A stretch of DNA of 64,000 bases from Eleginops maclovinus (lineage: Eukaryota; Chordata; Actinopteri; Perciformes; Eleginopidae). The position numbers and the translations under genes are program-made. The stretch's first letter is position 1. Every line of letters starts with the position of its first letter. This document shows, one piece after another, positions 32,237 through 43,830 of the stretch. The notes below the pieces were generated by a model. That model did not search any database. It saw nothing but the letters and a program-made list of their open reading frames with translations, and was not told the origin of the DNA. Location of the stretch: contig NC_086360.1 of assembly GCF_036324505.1 (NCBI RefSeq), forward strand, positions 5,774,546 through 5,838,545. The letters run 5' to 3'.

Positions 32237-35013
32237 TTTAAGTATCAAGTGCTCACAGATCACCTTAAGCTGGAGGAGGCCAAACTGATCCCCCACCACC
32301 TAGTTAGCCATAATGACGAATACCGCCTCGTATTCAACTGCTCACTCCAATATCAAGGGCACAACCTGAACGACTACCTCTTACCTGGGCCCACCCTGGG
32401 GTCATCTCTGCTGGAGTCCTCCTCAGATTCCGGGAACACGCGGTCGCCATAAGTGGAGACTTAAAGAGCATGTTCCACCAAGTTTGCCTGCTCCCCGAAG
32501 ACCGCCCTCTCCTGCGCTTTGTGTGGCGCGACCTGTGCCAAGATGAGCCGGCAGCAGTATACGAATGGCAGGTACTCCTGTTCGGCACCACGTGCCGCCC
32601 GTGCTGTCCCACGTTCGCCATACAACACCACACAATAGATAACAGCCAGCTAGGAGATGAGGTGAGGAATGCGTGAGAGATGCTTTTATGTGGATAATTG
32701 CCTCCAGAGTCTTCCCTCCACCACCGCAGCACGGGACCTAGTGGACAAGCTAAGAGCCCTCCTGTCCTCAGGAGGCAATAAACCTAGCGTCATTAGTCAC
32801 CTCCCCGAGGATGCTAGGTCTAACAGCGCTGAACTGTGGCTCACCCAAGACAACACGGACAGTCCTGAGTCCACGTTAGGCCTCAGCGGGCACTTCTCCA
32901 CCGACCTGCTGGGATACAAACATCGTCCGGTCCAGTATGGTGAGCCCACCATGCGCAACATCTACAAAGTGCTCGCCAGCCAATACGACCCCGAAGGCTT
33001 CATCCTGCCATATACCACAAGAGCGAAGATGCTGGTGAGATGCCTGTGGGACAAGCAGAGGGGATGGGATGACACCCAGCTGCCTCATGACCTTGTCAAG
33101 CAATGGAGAGACTGGGAAGAAGAGCTGCTCCTACCTCAAGTAAGCCTCCCCCATCCATACCTACCTGGGGACATCGCTGCCTCAGTGAGAGAAAGAGAGC
33201 TGCACATATTCTGTGACGCATCCGAGCAAGCCTATGGGGCGGTGGCATATCTTAGAATGGTGGACAACAATGGCACCGCACACCTGGCCTTTGTGTTGGC
33301 CCGATCCAGGGTAGCCCTGAGACGCTTGCACTCAATGCCCCGGCTGGAGCTGTGCGGTGCCCTCACGGGAGCCCAGCTCTCCAGACTCCTTAGTGGTGGA
33401 CTTACTCTGAAGATTCAGAGAACAGTCATGTGGACTGATTCCACAACAGTGCTGACCAAGCTGCGATCGGAATCTGGCCGTGTCAAGGTCTTCGTTGGCA
33501 CTCGCGTAGCCGAGATCCAAGAACTGACTGACCAGCACCCATGGCGATATGTCGACTCGGCACAGAACCCAGCCGACGACATCACTCGTGGCAAAGCTCT
33601 CCAGGACCTGGTAAGGCCCAACAGATGGAGTCAAGGGCCCCCCTTCCTGCTTGGGGATCCTACCCAGTGGCCTGCCGATCCTATTAAGGCCTGGGGAGAC
33701 CCTCCTGACGCTACTGAGCTGCGCAAGTCAACTTTCTGTGGTGTGTCATCTGTGGCTGCCAAACAATCAGAAGCAGACCTACGCCGATACAGCACATGGA
33801 AGGAAGTGCTACAAGCCACTGTCCAGGTGCGGCTACCGAGGACAGCTACGCTACTGCAGAGGATTACCGCCAGGCTGAGAGACGTCTTCTTAGCAGGGCT
33901 CAGCGTGACAGCTTCCCTGAAGAACTCCGTCTCTTAAAGCAGGGAAACACGTGCAACACAGCAGCCGCCTGAACCTGTCTCCAGAGCTGGACAACACTGG
34001 AGAGCAGGGTCGGTGGTCGACTCCGCCGGTCTGAAGATCTGGCCTACACCAGCCTACACCTTGTTTTCCTGGATCCCTCACATCCGGTGAGCTGCCTCCT
34101 CATACAGGACTTTGACGCCCGTCTGAGGCACCCAGGACCAGAACGTGTCTTTGCTGAAGTCCGACGCACGTACTGGATTCTGCGGGGAAGAGAGGCAGTC
34201 CGTCGCTTCCAAAGAAGTTGCACAGAGTGCCGCCGTTGGAAAGCAAAGCCAACAATACCCAGCATGGTCTGACTTACCGATGGCCCGCTTCCGTCTCTTT
34301 AAGCCTGTTTTCTACTCGACAGGCATCGACTGCTTTGGGCCGTTCGAGGTCAAAGTGGGGCGGCGCACAGAGAAGAGGTGGGGAATAATACTTAATGCCT
34401 CACGGTCAGGGCTGTACACCTGGATGTCCTGACCTCAATTGACACCGATTCCTTTCTAATGGCCCTGCGTAGGTTTATAGCTAGAAGGGGAACCCCCGCC
34501 GAGCTTTATTCAGACCAAGGCACCAACTTTAAAGGTGGCGAGAGACAGCTGAGTGAGGCATTTGCAGCAATGTCCGCTGACCTTAAGCGGCTCCTTGCCC
34601 CACAGAAAATCCACTTCCGCTTCAATCCTCCGGCTGCCCCTCACTTCAGAGGTGTGTGGGAGCGGGAGATTCAATCGGTGAAGACTGCCCTGTACACCAC
34701 AGTCGGTGCGCAGCCCCTGCATGAGGAGGTCTGCACCGTCCTCATCGAAGTGGAAGGGATCCTGAACTCCAAACCGCTGGGCTACGTTCCATCTGATGTC
34801 AGCGATCCAGACCCGGTCCCACCCAATTGCCTGCTGATGGGGCGGCCTGATGGCTCTCTGCCTCAGGTCATCTACCCCAAGGAGGAGCTCCTCAGTCGCT
34901 GGCGGTGGAAGCATGCACAGGTGCTTGCTGATCACTTCTGGGCTCGTTTCATGCAGCCCAGACGAAGTGGCAGTCATCTCCAGCCAACATCACAGAGGGC
35001 TCTGTGGCAATGA
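32237..35013 (+). pseudogene. BEL/Pao pol relic: RT, RNase H, integrase
   Basis: Reverse transcriptase pieces: EYRLVFNCSLQYQGHNLND, PGPTLGSSL, a frameshifted stretch with LLPEDRPLLRFVWRD, then FYVDNCLQSL at the catalytic position (YVDN where most relatives have YVDD). RNase H: LHIFCDASEQAYGAVAYLR, MPRLELCGAL, WTDSTTVL, NPADDITRG. Integrase: zinc-binding H and C residues (HPGPERVF, CTECRRW), then Asp in GIDCFGPFEV, Asp in YSDQGTNFKGG and Glu in FRGVWEREIQSV. The frame breaks several times, among them near 32450, 33937 and 34272-34430, and the end has lost residues around 34960. The longest open piece is 32669-33937. Not functional as it stands. Confidence 0.85.
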
Positions 35014-36478
35014 TCGTGGACCCCCAGTGGCCCCTTGTGGCCTACTTTAGAGTAGTAAAGTATTGCCTTTTGCGTTGTGCAAATGTACCATGTACATTCA
35101 GGGGCGGCTGTACAAAAGGCTCTTGGCATTTAATATCTTGACTTATCCTTTTCAGGTTATGGACTTTTACTTTGTTAGTTACCGGACCTACATCACACTG
35201 AGCGCGACGCGCATTGTTTACGTTTTATTCCGGCGCGCTCTTGTAGTAGCACATGTCTTCCCGTGTTGACGAAAGAAACCCTGTTTGTTAAAAGTGAGCG
35301 TCCATGCGAGAAAGTGAGTTGTTTAGTATGATGTTATTCCCTGTTATAATGAATGGAATATGTTGGTGACGTGTACTATTCGTTATAATGTAGTTACATT
35401 GCCTGTAGTACTTGTTATAGTACTTGTTATAGTACTTGTTATAGTACTTGGTATATGGTTATGTATGTATGTAATATTCTACATTCGCCGTGATGCCGTG
35501 AGTTTAGCCTGCTACGCTCAGACGCGCAGCTTGTGAACAGGCGAGGCGGGCAACTGCTTGGGGCCCCGAGCCGCTAGGGGGCCCCCAAGAGCTGGCATGT
35601 TAAGCCAACTACTAGTTACCTTATGAAAGTAAGTGTTTATCGCCTATCACATACGCATTTAACACTGATGTTACAGGCGCTTAACTTGTATAGTAACAAA
35701 CTACGTTAATTACTATTTGGCTGCGAACTTAAACGTGCTACTCTCCAACTGCACATGCGCAGCGTTGCTAGGCAACGTCACGTAAATAAAGGGAGTCTTT
35801 TCGTACACATATTCCGATTGGATTGAAGGTTGATTGACATTGGCTTTGCCGAGTCAGAAACCCAACTTCCCGCCCGGTTTCGAAAATGAACGTAAGTGAA
35901 TGGGTGACGTCTCTAGGTCAGTTATCCCACTTCACGTTAACCCGTGTGATGCCATCGTTCATTAAATTGGAAACTAAGCTGGAGGAAAATGAAGAGGAGC
36001 TATCCATCTGGTTGTGAGAAGAAGAAGAAAAAAAAGATGAAGAAAAAGAAAGACAGACAGACAGACAGACAGACAGTGGTAAGTGGAGCAGATAATGATC
36101 TAAGCATAACATCAACAGTAAATGACTACTGTTATTGAACTACTGACTAGTGTTAGTTATTGTTGAACTAACAGGGAGACAGACTAGCAGCTAGTGTTAA
36201 GCTAGCTACTATGAATGCTATGATAGCAATGAATAATGAAAGCTATGCCCAAGGAGAACAATTACAAATCTCTTTCATATTTCTCCTCAGGATCTTTACT
36301 TAAATTTATGACCACAAGAAAAACAGATAAAGTGCCCCTACCAAATGCTGACGATGAAAACCGTAAGTCCAGTGTTCCACTTTAATTGTTAACTGTTGAC
36401 TGTAACTGTTTAATTGTTAATTGTAAAGATTATTTATGACAATATAGAACTACACAATTTAGTTTTTTGTCACATCAG

Positions 36479-36595
36479 TTCCAGCAACATCTACCTCCAG
36501 TGGGATAGTGGACACTCCACCTGGTGGTTGTTATGAGCAGGAAGAGACACCACAGGCACATCGAGTGCCCATCCCAAGATATGATGCTGATGACT
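36479..36595 (+). CDS. hAT transposase duplicated exon, first copy
   Basis: 117 nt between tcag and gtgagt, phase 1 at both ends. It encodes PATSTSSGIVDTPPGG and a Glu-rich tail ending in DADD. The downstream copy has the same length and splice sites. Confidence 0.7.
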
Positions 36596-36692
36596 GTGAG
36601 TTTAATACATTTTACTTCAATTGATAACATGTGACATGCTCTGAAAAGATTCTTTAAGATAATATATACCCTGTTGTTTTTTGTCATATCAG

Positions 36693-36809
36693 TTCCAGCA
36701 ACATCTACCTCCAGTGGGATAGTGGACACTCCGCCTGGTGGTTGTCATGAGCAGGAAGAGACACCAGAGGCACATCGAGTGCCCATCCCAGGTTATGATA
36801 CAGATGACT
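36693..36809 (+). CDS. hAT transposase duplicated exon, second copy
   Basis: 117 nt, also phase 1 at both ends, nearly identical to 36479-36595. The flanking intron sequence is duplicated as well (ttttttgtca.atcag before, gtgagtttaat after), giving a tandem period of about 214 bp. The last exon starts with a third, diverged form (FPATSTS). Confidence 0.7.
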
Positions 36810-39647
36810 GTGAGTTTAATAAATCAATACATTTTACTTTAGTTGATAACATATACCATGCCCTGTAAAGATTCTTTATGACAATGTATACCTTGTTTTT
36901 TTTTTGTCATTCAGTTCCGGCAACGTCCACCTCCAGCAGGACTGCAACTCCTACCCCTCATCATGACACGTCACCTGTTTCTACAACAGCTTTGACCACA
37001 TCAGACGACCCTGCAGAATGGTCAAGTGTTCTAAGCCATACTGAAGTGTGTGCATTAGTCACAAATAGGCCTAAGCAGATCAAAGATGTGGTTTTCCCAC
37101 AGAATTCTGAGAAAAATCCACGTAGATTCACAAAGAAAAACTACGAAATGGTAATGAGAAATGGGGAAAAGATACAGCGAACATGGCTTCTTTATTCAGT
37201 TAGCACAGACTCTGTCTTCTGTTTTGCGTGCAAAGTTTTTGGTAAACAGGACAATGCACTTACAAAAGGAGGTTTCAGAAATTGGAGGAATCTGGCTGGA
37301 CATCTAAAGGAACATGAATATTCCAAAACACACATTACCTGTATGACAACTTGGCATGAACTCCAGATGAGGCTCAAAACTAAAACAGCCATTGATCAGA
37401 TCAACAAGGATTTGATGCATCTTGAGATGCAGCACTGGAGAGGTGTCATACGCAGAGTGATTGCCATAATATGCCACCTAGCTGAAAGGAACCTCGCTTT
37501 GAGAGGGCATACAAATGTGCTATATGACCCACATAATGGTAATTTCTTGTCACAGGTGGAATTAATGGCACAATTTGATCCAATCATGAATGAACATTTG
37601 AGGAGGATCCAAAACAAGGAAACAAAGGTGCACTACCTCAGCAGTCAAATCCAAAATGAAATCATAGCACTAATTGGAGACAAAGTAATTCATGAGATAG
37701 TCAAAAAAGTGAAAAAAGCAAAGTACTTTTCTGTCATAATGGACTGTACTCCTGACATTAGCCACACCGAGCAGCTTTCTGTTGTCTTGAGAGTGGTGAA
37801 CTGCGAGCCATCAGTTGGCGCATCTATCTCTGAACATTTCGTAGGATTTGTTGATGTTCAAGACACCACTGGCAAAGGTCTGTGTGACACATTCCTGGAG
37901 AAGCTGGACCAGTTCAGCTTGAGCATTGCAGATTGCCGTGGACAATCCTACGATAATGGGAGCAACATGATGGGACATAAACAAGGGGTTCAAGCAAGAA
38001 TATTGCAAATGAATGAGAAGGCACTGTGTGTCCCATGCAGTAGTCACACTCTTAATCTGGTTGTAGCAGATGCTGCAAAATCTTCAGTAGTCTCCATCTC
38101 CTTTTTTGGTGTTCTCCAGAGACTGTATACTCTTTTTAGCTCCTCTGTGCAACGCTGGGCAGTTTTACAGGAACATGTCAAACAGTTAACAGTAAAATCT
38201 TTGTCAGTGACCAGATGGGAGGCCAGGATTGACAGTGTGAAAGTGGTGCGTTACCACCTGCCGGAGATCATACAAGCTTTGTCTGCTCTCCAAAAACGTT
38301 CAGTGCAGAAGAAGGACTCAGAGACATTGTCCACAGCAACCAGCATTAAGGATGAACTCCTGACATGGGAGTTTTGTAATGTGCACTGTAATCTGGTACA
38401 ACATATTGTATCAGATCAACCACGTCAGCAAGATTCTCCAGAGTCCCACTGTTTCTCTTGAAACACTTAAAAGAGAAACAAGCACAGTGAGAGTGTATCT
38501 GGAGAATTTCAGGGGAAATGGACTTGCTGCCTCTCAGACTGATGCTAGAGAGATAGCAGAAAACCTAGAGATTGATATGAAGTTTCCTGAAAAAAGAAAG
38601 CGGAAAACAACCAGGCAGTTCCTGTATGAGGGCAGAGAAGAAACGCAGTCCACTCCAGATGAGCACTTTAACAGAGTTTTTTCTGCACCTAGTGGACACA
38701 GCCCTCACTCGTTTGGATGAAAGATTTTCAAAAATGGAGGATGTTTATGCCCTTTATGGTTTTATCTTCTCCAAAGAAAATATGTCAAAAAATATTCAGG
38801 GTGGCAAACTTGAAGACAGCTGCAAGAAACTGGAAAACACACTACATGACATTGATTCTGAGGATTTGGTTCTGGAGATCAGGGCTGCTGTCTATGCCTT
38901 TCCTGATCATGTATCTGCCTCCCCAAGAGAGATGCTTGATTACATTTACAAGGAACAGCTTCTGGATCTTTATGGAAATCTCAGCATTGCCTTCCGTCTG
39001 CTATTAACTCTTCCAGTCACTGTTGCCTCTAGAGAGAGAAGTTTCTCAGCTTTAAAACGAATCAAAACCTATCTCAGGTCAACCATGTCACAAGAGAGAC
39101 TTTCAGGACCGGCTCTTATTTCAATAGAGCACAGTGTGCGAAGGTCTGTGGATCTGGAGGACATAGTGTCAGCATTTGCACAAGCCAAGGCCCGTAAGCA
39201 GCATTTGTAAAAGACACCGGTCGGAAGGGCCCCCTGGGAATTTTTGCTTGGGGCCCCAACAGACTCTAGAATCGCCACTGGCTACGCTAATATGTTAACG
39301 TATTTATGTGCGTGCGGGTTATGTCGGAGTTTGCAGCCTACTTATTATTTTCATGTTCTCTTTTGTTTCAGAACCACACACACACACAGATACAAACCCC
39401 CTGTAGCCATACGTCTGTTGCCCATTGGTGTCTTAAATATACATCAATACAAGTGGTTGAATCATCCTGTCGTCGTCTCCTTGCCTTCTCCAAGGTACAC
39501 CTTATTCCCTGAACATCCTGGCCGTGAAGCAGTGTGCTGGCCGACACTCCAGAGTGTGTGCGATGACAGAACTTGAATAGCTTGAACTGTCCTACACTTC
39601 CACTAACCCTCACCCACAGAGATGTTTAATCTTTCATTTCTTATATA

Positions 39648-40386
39648 CGGTGGCCGGCCCGCTACAACACAATACAACAACCTAAAACACATTAGGGAAA
39701 CGTGCCTCACTTTCAAAAACCATGTGAATATAAAACCACAAATGTGCCAAAACAGGCAGGTTAAGAAACATCTTTACTAACTTGACAACACATGCACAGC
39801 ATTTAGAAAACATTCACCGACTCGATGAAACATGCGCAGCGTTTACCATAAGAACTGCATAAACGAATCGCTGCACGAAGCTCAAAACACAACGGAAACG
39901 TGGACACAGCTGGGACTGGAGCACTTGTTTACGTTCAGGGATTAGCCTATAAAGTTGGCCCACTGTCACTGCTGGGGGAGTTAGTTGTTTTATAATTGTC
40001 AGTGTTTGTCAGTATATCTGAAATAACTATGTTACCTATGTTTCCTAGCTAGCTTACAGCAGATCTGCAGTAATGTTGGAATGAGTCATGCGATCACGTC
40101 AAATAAGCCAATAAAACTTACATTTTAGGTAAGTTGACAGTCCAGTGACAGTTGGCCAACTTGTTAATCAAAACTGCTCCGGTCCCAGCTGTATGCATCA
40201 CTTTTTAGTGTTCCCGTTTACGTTGTGTTTGTGAATGTATTCTAAATGGTGTGCAGTTGGTGAGTTTGTTCATTTGCATCTGTTTTGGCACATTTGTATT
40301 TTTTTATCTGCATCGTTTTTGAAAATGCAGCGTGTTTCTCCTAATGGAAATATTTAGGGCTGTTGTAACAACACTGTCGGCCACCG
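39648..40386. mobile_element. Non-autonomous DNA transposon with TA duplication
   Basis: 739 bp bounded by inverted termini CGGTGGCCG and flanked by TA (39646-39647 and 40387-40388). Longer inverted similarity extends inward: aaatgtgccaaaacag on the left, ctgttttggcacattt on the right. No transposase. It starts only 25 bp after the BEL target duplication. A partial relative is at 60440-60573 and a shorter one at about 5425-5490. Confidence 0.8.
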
Positions 40387-41989
40387 TACTTCCTGTTCCT
40401 CAATAGCTGCAAGGTTTTTTTTTAATCTCAAGCCACAGTTAAAGTGATGTTATCATCCCTGAAGCAAAAGGTTTTAACCATGTTACCAATCAGAACTTTT
40501 GAACATCGAAGTTCTTTTTGCCACAGAAACTCAAGCAGAAGCTCAAGAGGATGCTGAGGCATGACATTTTAAGATTAGCAGCAGCAGTACACCTCTGTGG
40601 CTCTTTTTTGATCTCCCTTCTCTCAAACCTTTGGCCCTTTTGTTGAGGCAATTCCGACCAGGGGTCACACAGGGTCACAGCAGAAGGAGGGAACGAGGGT
40701 TAATGCCATCAACTTCACTAATGACCCCCCCCACTGTGTCCCCTTAACCCCATTCAGGGCCATTTTTCATAGCTCTCTCCACACTGAGGAGGCAGGCAGC
40801 TGGAGGCTGGTTGCATCCATCCACACATCTGGATTGCATTAAATTGACACATGTGGTTTTGTTTTTAGAAGTGCGGCTGACACGAACCCATAACCAGCCG
40901 TATGAAAAATTGATCTCATGCAGCGGATTGAGGCAAACCTTTTTTTCTCTAATGGTTTGACTTTAAACAGGAGGTATCATAATGACAGGAAGCTTGTGAT
41001 TTGACTTAAGCCCTTTGTTAAGGATGCCGGCAGAGTATCGCTGCGCTGTGTAGCAATACATCTGAGAAGGACTCAGTATGTGAGCCAGATATGAATCTCC
41101 TACCACAGATAACACATGTTAGATGTGCCAGCTCCAATTTATATATCACCTGTCAGATTTCAGGGCTGGATGTTGCCATAAAAAGCAAGTAGACTTTTTC
41201 TGTCCTCTACTGAGATTTATACCCCAGGCTCTCACACAATGGCTCAGTGTTTAGTTCAAGGACACATGGCCGTTGATTGACACATTAGTTGTGGCAACGA
41301 TCAAACCTGTGACCCCCCCTTTAATGACTGTACAGTCTATTTAACCACCAGACCACCTTGAAACTACAAACATCAAGTGGATACTTCAGTAAAGTCTTTC
41401 AAATTCTAGTGATATAGCATATGTTTCTGAATGTTCAGACTCCAACCAACAGTAAATGTAGGGTAATATATTGTTTGGGTATCAAAGCCTGCCATTGAGC
41501 TCCATTGATATCCAGAAACTTTGAAAAACTTCTGTGAGCCACACTGTTGTGGTAGATGACATGTCCATTCATCACCATGGCACAAACAATGTAGATTATT
41601 TTACCTTAATACCTTTTATACAGTGTCGTTTTGCCTTAAACGTTAATTACTCAAGAGCTCTTAAATGTAGATTAATCCACTGTTGAAAATAGTCCCAACA
41701 TATGTTAAGTTTTCTCCTTTTGAGTAGTTGGCAAAAACTCTGTAAGTATACTTCTGTAGGAAAGCAATGCAATGACTTGCACATCTCACTAAATCACTTC
41801 ATATGTATTCCAAGTATTTGGGAAACAGAAAGTATAAGGAGCAACGAAGTCTGAGTAGGTCTTCATGGTAGGATCCATAAACTCGTAACACCACTTGGAA
41901 GTTCCTAAGTCGTGAAGTCTACGTTTTTGTAAACAAGATTGTGGTCAGAGGCATGAAATAAGATCTGTTCCGGACTTAAAATACGACAG

Positions 41990-42360
41990 TAAATACTCCA
42001 CTGGTGATGTCTGAAGCTTGTATGTGTGATAATAACGGTGAAAAATTAAACTACTAAACGTCATCACGCCAGTCCACCACCTTTGGCTTAGCGGTAGTGA
42101 TGCACAGCCCTGCCACCCTGCTGTAGTTGTTTTATGGCCTAGCGTTAGTATTTGACTTTTGCTGATTGCATTTACGCTTTGAAAATCACAAATTTGAGCT
42201 CATATGTGGAGATTGTACCGCTGAACAAAACACGTTAAATATTATAAACATATATTTTCTATGAAGTTTATGCAATATAAAAAAATCCAATGGAAAAACG
42301 TCCCTGCAATGCTAACTTCTGGGTCCTCCTACAAAATTCGTCATCACTGCACCACTCTAT
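41990..42360 (+). repeat. Dispersed repeat R2, second copy
   Basis: Diverged relative of 6180-6600; shares the actactaaacgt block, a tagcttaacggt-like block and the final atcactgcaccact. Confidence 0.4.
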
Positions 42361-43624
42361 ACTAATAAAACATTGGCTAATTATTTAAGTAACTTAGACA
42401 CCAGAGAACAAACATTTCCTTACCTTCATTCTATTGTTTTTATTGCCTAAACCTAACCAAGTTTGTTTTCTGCAAAGACAGAAGTCTATTTTTAAAATGC
42501 TGTATGTAACAGGATGCAATAAATACATGTTGCGAGACATACATGGAGAACGCAGGGAGAATTATAACTTTTTGCCAGGTATTTTACATATGTGTTGTTA
42601 GAGAGTGTGTCAAAAATCCACAGTGAACAACTGTATTGGGTCTTAATGATCGCACCACCAACTTTATTTAGCTGTTTAGTAGTTTTCAATCCCATCACAT
42701 GATTTTCCCTACGTATATAAAGCATTAACATGCGATTTTGTCTTTACTCCAGCTATGTTGGGCGCAGAGCATTGCGGTAATAACAGTGAGTTGAGCTTTG
42801 TTTCTATGGTCACGTCCCCATGTGAATGCAGGTTTACGCTCAGCAAGAAGTCTGTGTACTTCCCAAAAGATTACTATTTACCTTGTTCAACGTTCAATGG
42901 CTGTGGTAATAATGAGGAAGGTTTTGGCATGTGGGATTCAAACCAGCAACAGGTACACACACTTGCATGTCCACATTTACTTTATTGTCAAATTCAAGTT
43001 TTAAATAAAGTTCTTAAATAAAATGTCAAATATGTGGATTAAGTGATCTCAGTGCACACATGGGCAGATGTTTTGAGTGTTAACTGAGTCAAGTTGTTGG
43101 CATGAACTTAACGCACATAAACAGCAACCAATTCAACATTAGCTCACTGGAAAGACACGTGCACTTCTGTTGTTTACCATTTTGAAGTGTTTTTGCATTT
43201 CTATGAAAACAAACGCTCCATCATGTTGATCGTTGCATGTGATAAACAGAATCCATGCATATCGTAGCAACAGCTGCTACCGCAGAACCAGATGGAAAAC
43301 AATATCTCTTTTTATCTGAAAAGATCTTCAGCTCGATTTCAACCTAGACAAAGAGTGTAACCAGGTTTGGATGGAGGCTTGCAGGTGTCCGATTTGGATA
43401 CTTGTTATGGAGATATGTATGCTAAACTATTAACAATGAACATGTGTACATGGATTTTGAATCATGAATGATTACACAGAGAGGTTCATGTTTCATTATG
43501 CATCTTAAAGTTTGTGTCTCTGGACTGCTGTTGTGATATTTTAATTTGGTATAAAGTCAAGGTACTTTTCTTGTGTTTCCCCTTTTATGTAGCTTTGTAC
43601 TTCTCCAAAACTGCATTTTACAGA

Positions 43625-43830
43625 GGCCATAATATGCTTTTTGGAACTTTCCCTCTACTGTAGTGTGTTATAAAGTTATTTATAATATAGCTCTCACACA
43701 CTCTTCCCCCTGCCTGAAATGCAACATTTGCAGTCCTCTGTATACTTCAGCAACATATTGACATCACTGTAACACTTGCGCTTCTATTAGCTAGCAATCC
43801 AACACATTGTATGTGATTGGCTAATGTAAA
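43625..43830 (+). repeat. Dispersed repeat R1, copy 5 (partial)
   Basis: Has ctgtagtgtgttata, cttccccctgcctgaaa, catattgacatcactgtaac and aacacattgtatgtgatt. The right half with the agagggtgaaaag block is missing. Confidence 0.6.

Larger units (their letters stand above)
35989..39210 (+). pseudogene. hAT transposase (ZMYM1-like), with introns and two frameshifts
   Basis: A lysine-rich first exon (35989-36078, opening MKRSYPSGCEKKKK) ends at gtaagt in a (GACA)n run. Exon A (36291-36362) has MTTRKTDKVPLPNADDEN. Two duplicate exons follow at 36479-36595 and 36693-36809, then a long last exon from 36915. The main frame has a TTF-type zinc finger (CFACKVFGKQ, then H and H near EHEYSKTH), first Asp in VIMDCTPD, second Asp in GQSYDNGSNM, an inserted helical domain, and after breaks the hAT C-terminal dimerisation block with LPVTVASRERSFSALKRIK. 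The breaks are one base each in T runs near 38372-38375 and 38677-38682. The junction of the first exon to exon A is also out of phase by one base. Confidence 0.88.
35519..39280 (+). mobile_element. hAT-superfamily DNA transposon nested in the BEL LTR
   Basis: 3762 bp flanked by the 8-bp duplication GCTACGCT (35511-35518 and 39281-39288), the hallmark of hAT insertion. The termini are short and imperfect: CAGACGCG on the left and CAGTGGCG on the right (complement). Just inside both ends a ttggggcccc block occurs in inverted order. One multi-exon transposase gene runs on the plus strand. It jumped after the BEL element had inserted. Confidence 0.92.
31096..39618 (+). mobile_element. Defective BEL/Pao LTR retrotransposon with nested hAT
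   Basis: Starts TGTACAAAAGG and ends ...CCCACA, flanked by the 5-bp duplication GAGAT (31091-31095 and 39619-39623). The first 82 bp (31096-31177) match the start of the 3' LTR (35109-35190) with six mismatches; the rest of the 5' LTR and the primer-binding site are deleted. A purine-rich tract (aggggcggc) precedes the 3' LTR. The internal part holds gag and pol relics on the plus strand. A hAT element (35519-39280) lies inside the 3' LTR. Confidence 0.88.
35109..39618 (+). repeat. BEL/Pao 3' LTR, split by a hAT insertion
   Basis: Left part 35109-35518 and right part 39289-39618 make an LTR of about 740 bp (one copy of the hAT target duplication counted). It starts TGTACAAAAGG and ends CACCCACA. 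A 12-bp unit (agtacttgttat) repeats about four times at 35406-35452. Confidence 0.82.

Noticed and set aside
35988..36080. Lysine-rich frame with GACA repeats as a host nuclear protein
   Set aside because: It matches the usual first exon of ZMYM1-like hAT transposases and lies inside the hAT boundaries.
42755..43021. 88-codon plus-strand frame as a small host gene
   Set aside because: No homology recognised, no Kozak or splice support, average length for chance in this AT-rich stretch.
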